A DNA stretch of 64,000 nt from contig CBDHYJ010000035.1 of assembly GCA_965275905.1 (NCBI GenBank), positions 62,001-126,000 of the forward strand, read 5' to 3'. The notes under the pieces were generated by a model that ran no database searches, had not been told where the DNA came from, and worked only from the letters and a program-made list of their open reading frames with translations. Within the stretch, counting starts at the first letter, position 1, and each line of letters starts with the position of its first letter. The position numbers and the translations under genes were made by a program. This document shows, piece by piece, positions 58,733-64,000 of the stretch. Source of the stretch: CBDAQD01 sp965275905. GTDB taxonomy: Bacteria; Pseudomonadota; Alphaproteobacteria; Rhizobiales; JAJFHC01.

Positions 58733-59975
58733 CTCGTCCAGTCCTCCAGAACCTGATTGGATTTACGGCTTTCCCGAAAACCCTGATTTCATAGTGCAAA
58801 TGCGGACCTGTGCTGCGCCCGGTGTTCCCGACGCGACCGATCCGCTCGTTCTTTTTGACCTTCTGGCCGGGCTTCACGCTGATCCGGCTCAGATGTGCAT
58901 ATCGCGTCGACACACCGTGTTTGTGCCGGACTTCCACGACCTTGCCGTACCCGCCCAGTGTGCCGGCCCGCACAACCCGGCCGGCTGCGGTCGTTTTCAC
59001 CGGAGCACCCGTAGGCGCCCGGAAGTCAACGCCGTTATGCATCGCCGGGATCTTGCGGAATGGATCCCGCCGCATGCCGAACCCGCTCGTCATGCGACGC
59101 CAGCTCGGAAGAGGGCGGCCGACCGGCATGGCTGCTACCGCAGTTCGGTACAGTTCGATCTCGGCCAACAGGCGATCAATACGCTCATACTGACTGTTGA
59201 GTTTTCGGGCCGCCTCATCCGGTGGAGCGGCGGCAAGAAACGGTCCGCCCATGGCGCTCGACTTGTTCGATCTTTTGGTGGACGAGAGCACCCGTCTTGG
59301 CCGCAAGCCCAATCTGCGAATAGATCTGGCGATGGCCTTGATCTTGCGTTTCTGTCCCTGTTCGTAGGCGTCCAGAAACTCTCGCTGGCCGGAATCGAGA
59401 TCCTTCAGCCGGTCACGAATTTCGGTAACCGGTCTTTCGGCTTCTGCGTGGGTCTTGAATTTTTCGCCCGACAGGAAGGATTGCCGTTCGCGGTGCTTCG
59501 GTTGCGACTTCGAGAGCTTGGGCCCAAGCTCCTTCTTCATCGCCTTCTTTAGGGTCTTGTGACGCTGCTCAAGGGCCTTCAGTGTGTTTTCGAGCTTCGT
59601 GACCTTGTTGATGTAAGCGTCCTGGTCCGCCATGAGCCGGCTGTTGATCGACTCGATCGAGCGCAGCATTTGAGCAAGCCGGCCTTCATATTTGGCAATA
59701 ACCTGTTGGTTGCGATCATCCTTCGCCTGAATGATCTCCTGAGTATTCGCGACGACGAAACTGGAGTACGTGATCCATGCGGCGGTGCCGAGTGCACCTG
59801 CGGTCAGAACGATTTGCGGGATTGTGCCGAGGGTGACAAACCGAACCTCTCCGTTGCTGCGGACAAAAATCTGGCGAGCCCGGAAGGTGTTCTTCAGGCG
59901 ACTGAACGCGGTGACTTTTGTGTGTTTGATCGACAATTCAAATTCCCACAGTGACTCAAACGCAGAAAAAACCAC
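58707..59975 (-). CDS. M23 family metallopeptidase with coiled coil
   Basis: 422 residues. A cytoplasmic N-terminal basic segment, one membrane span (about residues 51-75, IPQIVLTAGALGTAAWITYSSF), a long coiled coil (about 80-165), a basic linker and a C-terminal M23/LytM domain with HNGVDFRAPTGAPV (first zinc ligand His and Asp) and GPHLHYEIR (second His). Active LytM enzymes cleave peptidoglycan cross-links. Its gene overlaps the bactofilin by 26 bp; elsewhere such peptidases work with bactofilins to curve or constrict cells. Confidence 0.93.
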   Translation of the reverse strand: MVFSAFESLWEFELSIKHTKVTAFSRLKNTFRARQIFVRSNGEVRFVTLGTIPQIVLTAGALGTAAWITYSSFVVANTQEIIQAKDDRNQQVIAKYEGRLAQMLRSIESINSRLMADQDAYINKVTKLENTLKALEQRHKTLKKAMKKELGPKLSKSQPKHRERQSFLSGEKFKTHAEAERPVTEIRDRLKDLDSGQREFLDAYEQGQKRKIKAIARSIRRLGLRPRRVLSSTKRSNKSSAMGGPFLAAAPPDEAARKLNSQYERIDRLLAEIELYRTAVAAMPVGRPLPSWRRMTSGFGMRRDPFRKIPAMHNGVDFRAPTGAPVKTTAAGRVVRAGTLGGYGKVVEVRHKHGVSTRYAHLSRISVKPGQKVKKNERIGRVGNTGRSTGPHLHYEIRVFGKAVNPIRFWRTGRDVLEKKNK

Positions 59976-60043
59976 ACCAACCCGACATAGGGCGGTGTGG
60001 TTAAGGCTCTCTTAACAACGAGAAAAAGGCGGAATTGCGTCGA

Positions 60044-60868
60044 TCAGTCGTAGATTCCGCAAAGCGGTTTGTAGAATCCGGGTGTAACGCCTGCTTCGGA
60101 TCGGGCCTTGTCATTGAAGGGCGGTTTCAGTTGTCCCCTGAAGTACTTACGGACAAGCCGGTGGAATTCCGGTTCCGGCGGCTTGCCCTCGCGGGCACAG
60201 AGGAAACGGAACCATTTCGCACCGAACGCGACATGACGTTTTTCATCGTTGTAGATCGTGGAGAGGATTGCGGCGGTTTCCGAATCACCGGCCTTTTCGG
60301 CCTTTTCGGCCATTGAGGGAGTCACATCCAGGCCGCGGGCTTCAAGCACGAGCGGGACGATTGCCATCCGCGCAATCAGGCTGTGACCGGTATCCTGTGC
60401 CGCTTGCCACAACCCGTCATGGGCCGGAAGATCGCCGTAACTGCCGCCGAGATCGGCGAGGCGTCTTTCCAGCAGGGTAAAGTGGCGGGCCTCATCGGAT
60501 CCGACCTTCACCCAGTCATCGAAAAAGGCCGTCGGCATGGCCACCGTCGCGAAGCGCCCCAGCAGGTCCCAGGTCAGGTCGACCGCATTCAACTCGATAT
60601 GAGCCAGGGCATGCAGGAGCGCAAAACGGCCGCGTTCCCCATGAGAAGACCGTTTCGGCATTTCGCGCGGAGCCAGTAACTCCGGCTTTTCAGGCCTTCC
60701 CGGACGATCCGGCATGGCGGCCGGACGGGAAGCCCGTACGAGATCAAGCCGCCCTGACCGCCACAGATCCGTCGCCTCCCTGGCGAGGATTACCTTTTGC
60801 CTGGTCTCGGGCGCACGGACAATGCAGCATGCATATTCTGCGAGCGTGCCGGGTGCGCGATCCGGCAT
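60044..60868 (-). CDS. DUF455 ferritin-like protein
   Basis: 274 residues, of the DUF455 family (related to MiaE-like di-iron proteins). The helical core has the expected metal-ligand pattern: HIELNAVDLTWDLL, GSDEARHFTLLERRLADLGG, and NDEKRHVAFG. The reaction is unknown in this family. It starts immediately after the bcp stop, so the two are co-transcribed. Confidence 0.9.
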   Translation of the reverse strand: MPDRAPGTLAEYACCIVRAPETRQKVILAREATDLWRSGRLDLVRASRPAAMPDRPGRPEKPELLAPREMPKRSSHGERGRFALLHALAHIELNAVDLTWDLLGRFATVAMPTAFFDDWVKVGSDEARHFTLLERRLADLGGSYGDLPAHDGLWQAAQDTGHSLIARMAIVPLVLEARGLDVTPSMAEKAEKAGDSETAAILSTIYNDEKRHVAFGAKWFRFLCAREGKPPEPEFHRLVRKYFRGQLKPPFNDKARSEAGVTPGFYKPLCGIYD

Positions 60869-61345
60869 TTATGACGGGAGTTCTTTGACCGCGGCCAGGA
60901 CATCGTCCACGTGTCCGGGCACCTTGACCTTGCGCCAGACCCGTGCGAGGCGGCCCTTGCTGTCGACCAGAAACGTGGAGCGTTCTATGCCCATGTACTT
61001 TCGGCCGTACATGCTCTTCTCGACCCAGACGCCATAGGCTTCCAGCGCCGCGTGGTCCTCATCCGACGCCAGTGTGACCTTGAGATCGTGCTTGGCCTTG
61101 AATTTGTCGTGTTTGGCGACGCTGTCGGCGGAAACGCCGACAATCTCGGTATTCAGTTTTTTGAATTGATTGAGGTGTTCCGTAAAGGCGATTGCCTCCT
61201 TGGTGCAGCCGCTCGTATCATCTTTCGGATAGAAGAAGATGACGACGTTTTTGCCCGCCGATCCGCTCAGGGAGAATGTTCCTTCGCCGTCGGTCGGCAG
61301 ATTTATGTCGGGTGCGTCATCTCCTTCGGCAATCTGTGAGCTCAT
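60869..61345 (-). CDS. bcp: Peroxiredoxin of the BCP/PrxQ family
   Basis: 158 residues. The peroxidatic cysteine lies in FYPKDDTSGCTKEAIAF. The position five residues later, Cys in most BCP proteins (usually GCTxEAC), is isoleucine here, so a one-cysteine mechanism, or resolution through another cysteine or a reductant, is expected. BCP reduces peroxides with thioredoxin-type reductants. A palindrome GTCAAATTTGAC (61360-61371) overlaps the region just upstream of the ATG. Confidence 0.95.
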   Translation of the reverse strand: MSSQIAEGDDAPDINLPTDGEGTFSLSGSAGKNVVIFFYPKDDTSGCTKEAIAFTEHLNQFKKLNTEIVGVSADSVAKHDKFKAKHDLKVTLASDEDHAALEAYGVWVEKSMYGRKYMGIERSTFLVDSKGRLARVWRKVKVPGHVDDVLAAVKELPS

Positions 61346-61359
61346 GCCGCCTTCCTTTC

Positions 61360-61371
61360 GTCAAATTTGAC
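61360..61371. promoter_or_regulatory. Palindrome upstream of bcp
   Basis: GTCAAATTTGAC, a perfect 12-bp palindrome 15-26 bases before the bcp ATG. It could be an operator or a leader element; the regulator is unknown. Confidence 0.3.
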
Positions 61372-61573
61372 ATTATCTACTGTTAAATGGGCTGTTGTGT
61401 TATTTGGCCTGAAAGGCCTGCTGAGGCAAGATAACCACGAAGAGAATCACTAATCGAGGTGCGGATTTGCCGATCCGTTGCCGTCCTTTTGTTCAACCGT
61501 CTTCTTGAGGTCGACACCTTGGGCGCGCAGGCCGGTTGATTTTGTTGTACTCGCTCAATCAGGTGATGGAGCT

Positions 61574-64000
61574 TTGATAAGGCAGACCAGCAAAATTGCG
61601 CTCATCGCCCTGGCAGCCATGGCGGTCATCGTATTGGTTGCGCTGGGCGGGACGTATTGGCGCCTCACTCAGGGGCCGATTTCGCTTTCCTTTGTGAAGG
61701 CGCCGGTCGAAGAGATGATCAACTCTCGGATCGGCGATCTTTCCGTGCGCATCCGGGACGCCGTGATCGAGCGCGATTCAGAGAGCGGTGCCGTAAACTT
61801 CAGGTTGCGTGGGCTGCAACTCTCGAACCAGCGGGGTCAGGTCATTGCACGAACGCCACGGGCCGCGTTTGGCCTGAGCGGCTCCGCGCTGTTGAGTGGC
61901 GAGGTCATTCCGACCAGGCTGGAACTCATAGGGCCGCGGATCAAGCTTGGCAGACAGGCGGACGGCAGTATTGAGCTCGGCTTCTCCGAGGCTGAAGACA
62001 GCGCGGCGCCTGCGCCCGAGGCGGCCAAATCCGATGCCGTAGCGACGGAATCAGCATCCGCCATGGGCGTCGTGGATGTAATCCTGAACGCCTTCTCGGA
62101 AGGGTCCGATGCCTCCAGGTTCGCATCCGCCCTGGAGCTCATAGCGGTTCGCAACGCCGAGATTTCGCTGTTCGACGAGAACAACGATGCGCTCTGGCAG
62201 GCCCCGAACGCCAATCTCGACTTTCGCCGCGTTTCCGACGGGGTTTCGCTGGCCGGCAGCATTCGCGTGAAGGGCAATAAACTGCCTTGGCAACTGCAAT
62301 TGCTGGCCAACTACAGCAAGTCGAAAGACAGGTTCTCCGTAGTGGCCCGGGTGTCGGATCTGGTGCCGGCAGAACTGGCCGGCAAGCTGAGCGTGTTGCA
62401 TAACTTTGCCCAGGTAAGATTGCCGCTTTCCGGCCGCGTCGCCGTCGAGGTGGACAGAACCGGTAAGGTTGTGGCCGGGGATGCGCACCTTTCGGCAGGT
62501 GCGGGTTATGTCGGCTTCCCCGGAATAGTCGGCGTTCCCGTGGTCGTCGATGAGGGCACCGTCAATCTGAAACTGGATGTCGCGGCTCAGGAACTGGTGT
62601 TCGAGGAGTCCAGCCTCGTAATCGGGGGCGTTCAGACCGCCATCGGGGGCAAGTTCACGCCCGAAACCCGCGACGGCGTTCTGCAGGGCTTAGGCTTCCT
62701 CGTTGTCGCGGATACCAGGCAAAACGAGAACAAGGCCGTGAAACCGGTCCTCGACATTTTCAAGCTCGCCGGGCGGGCGGATGTGATCGACCGGAATATC
62801 GAGATATCGGAACTCGCCATTCTTTCCGGCAAGGCTCAAATCGCGCTGACGGGCGAAGTCACGGAAGGAGATACCTTTCCCGGTGTCAAAATCCGAGGCG
62901 GACTGAAGAGCCTCCCGGTTCCCACGTTGAAGAAAATCTGGCCGCCGTTGGCCGGCCGCGGCGCAAGGATCTGGGCGCTCGAGCATCTTCGCGGCGGCCT
63001 GATTACGGAAGCCAAGGTCAATATCGATCTCCGGCCGGAGGATGTATCCAAGCTGCTCGAAGACCTTCCCGTGGCGCACGAAAGGATGGATCTGACCTTT
63101 TCATTCCGCGACGTCGGCTCGAAATACCTCGGCGAATTGCCGATTATCCGCAATGGCAAGGGCAGTGCGCGTCTTCGCGGAGACGATTTCGAGGTTTTGC
63201 TCGAAAGCGGCCATGTCAATGTGCCGGGCGGCAAGCGCCTGAAATTGAGCAAGGGCCGTTTCTTTATCCCGGCCATCAGCCCGAAGGGGCCGATAAGCGA
63301 AATCTCCGCGGTCATCACCGGGCGAACGTCCGACGTCCTGACTGTTCTTGATCAACCGCCGCTTGGCTACATGACCGCATTCGGCTTGGATCCGAAGTCG
63401 GTCGGTGGTAACGCGGCTGTCAGTCTCGGGATGAGGCTGCCGCTCCTGAAGAACCTGACGCTTGACAAGATCAATCTTCGTAGTCGCGCCAAGTTGAGCA
63501 AACTCAAGCTTGCCAATGCGTTTGGCAAGGCGGGTATCGACGACGGCACCCTGGATATGACCGTGACGACAAAGGGGCTCTCGGCCAAGGGCAAGGTCAA
63601 GCTCAATGGCGTTTCGGCGGCATTGCAGTGGAAGGAGAACTTCAACGCGTCCAGGGGGCAGTCGAGCGAGTACGTCATCGAAACGCAGTTGAGTGCCAAG
63701 GAGCGGCAGAAGATCGGCGTCGACCTGACCGGTTTTGTCAGCGGCCCGGTTGGTGTGAAGGTCGTTGCGGCGGGCCGGGGTCCTGATATCGACAGCGCCC
63801 TGATCGAGGCCAACCTCGGCAAGGCCCGGCTCTTCTACGAGCCGATCGGCTGGCGCTATGCCTCCAAGAAGGCCACAGCCAGGATGGGCCTCAAGGTCGA
63901 GAAGGACAGGATCCGCCTCCGGGACATTCTGGTGAAGGGGCCAAATCTGCTGGTCAAGGGCAACCTGGAACTGGATAACGAGGGCAGGCTGCTGAAGGCG
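61574..64000 (+). CDS. AsmA-like / DUF3971 protein, N-terminal part (runs off window)
   Basis: An open frame of 809 codons from a TTG at 61574, with AGGTGAT upstream, to the window end without a stop. Residues 5-30 form a membrane anchor (ALIALAAMAVIVLVALGG). The remainder is a long run of beta-rich repeats with alternating hydrophobic residues, typical of AsmA/TamB/YhdP-like bridge proteins. The early segment ISLSFVKAPVEEMINSRI is a DUF3971-type start. Such proteins are proposed to move phospholipids between inner and outer membrane. It is divergent from bcp. Confidence 0.88.
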   Translation, partial: MIRQTSKIALIALAAMAVIVLVALGGTYWRLTQGPISLSFVKAPVEEMINSRIGDLSVRIRDAVIERDSESGAVNFRLRGLQLSNQRGQVIARTPRAAFGLSGSALLSGEVIPTRLELIGPRIKLGRQADGSIELGFSEAEDSAAPAPEAAKSDAVATESASAMGVVDVILNAFSEGSDASRFASALELIAVRNAEISLFDENNDALWQAPNANLDFRRVSDGVSLAGSIRVKGNKLPWQLQLLANYSKSKDRFSVVARVSDLVPAELAGKLSVLHNFAQVRLPLSGRVAVEVDRTGKVVAGDAHLSAGAGYVGFPGIVGVPVVVDEGTVNLKLDVAAQELVFEESSLVIGGVQTAIGGKFTPETRDGVLQGLGFLVVADTRQNENKAVKPVLDIFKLAGRADVIDRNIEISELAILSGKAQIALTGEVTEGDTFPGVKIRGGLKSLPVPTLKKIWPPLAGRGARIWALEHLRGGLITEAKVNIDLRPEDVSKLLEDLPVAHERMDLTFSFRDVGSKYLGELPIIRNGKGSARLRGDDFEVLLESGHVNVPGGKRLKLSKGRFFIPAISPKGPISEISAVITGRTSDVLTVLDQPPLGYMTAFGLDPKSVGGNAAVSLGMRLPLLKNLTLDKINLRSRAKLSKLKLANAFGKAGIDDGTLDMTVTTKGLSAKGKVKLNGVSAALQWKENFNASRGQSSEYVIETQLSAKERQKIGVDLTGFVSGPVGVKVVAAGRGPDIDSALIEANLGKARLFYEPIGWRYASKKATARMGLKVEKDRIRLRDILVKGPNLLVKGNLELDNEGRLLKA

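Overview
The window is about 64 kb of GC-rich, densely packed chromosome from an alphaproteobacterium, most likely a member of or near the Hyphomicrobiales (Rhizobiales). This rests on gene order rather than a database search: hdaA-ppk-ppx-rnd-aspS, purM-purN, NDUFA12-mlaD-(methyltransferase)-DUF2155/aat-accC-accB-aroQ, rne divergent from amiC-PBP1A-prfB, and bactofilin/M23 peptidase/BCP are all characteristic alphaproteobacterial neighbourhoods. I found no phage, insertion sequence, CRISPR array, rRNA or tRNA gene. GTG and TTG starts are frequent.

Layout. 1-1.0 kb: the 5' part of a zinc alcohol dehydrogenase and an unknown secreted protein. 1.1-5.2 kb: rsmA, a SurA-like chaperone and lptD on the minus strand. 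lptF/lptG and pdxA, which often accompany these genes, are absent here. 5.7-11.6 kb: pepA-holC, a crotonase, an ABC-F ATPase, ndk with a clear promoter, and a small secreted protein whose upstream region carries a minus-strand terminator, a small ORF and possibly an sRNA. 11.9-16.6 kb: an orphan molybdopterin oxidoreductase, two small membrane/secreted proteins, a WYL regulator with a likely operator, and two tandem L,D-transpeptidases. 16.9-29.3 kb: purN/purM, DUF2066, a PgsA-like enzyme, an AI-2E-family permease, hdaA, ppk, ppx, rnd and aspS. 29.3-36 kb is the accessory stretch: a PfkB kinase, a three-gene envelope cluster of unknown function (outer-membrane protein, lipoprotein, cyclotransferase-like protein), a DUF4149 protein behind a perfect palindrome, a basic secreted protein with twelve 23-residue repeats, a MAPEG protein and a GNAT acetyltransferase. 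36-40.6 kb: class II ribonucleotide reductase nrdJ with tandem NrdR boxes on its promoter and a strong terminator. 40.6-49.4 kb: NDUFA12, mlaD, a methyltransferase, DUF2155, aat, accC, accB, aroQ, a DsbA-like protein, an M48 protease and an aminotransferase. 49.5-58.2 kb: rne with a long structured upstream region, amiC, PBP1A and prfB with its programmed frameshift. 58.2-64 kb: bactofilin, M23 peptidase, a DUF455 protein, BCP peroxiredoxin, and a large AsmA/DUF3971 protein running off the end.

Functionally the window leans towards the cell envelope: LPS export (LptD), outer-membrane protein folding (SurA, M48 protease, DsbA-like), lipid transport (MlaD, AsmA-like), peptidoglycan synthesis and remodelling (PBP1A, AmiC, two L,D-transpeptidases, M23 peptidase with bactofilin) and phospholipid synthesis (PgsA-like, AccBC). 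Housekeeping nucleotide, RNA and translation genes fill the rest. The most notable signals are the repeat protein at 33.2-34.6 kb, the uncharacterised envelope cluster at 30.3-32.4 kb, the NrdR-box promoter of nrdJ, the minus-strand terminator/small ORF near 11.65 kb, and the structured rne-amiC intergenic region.
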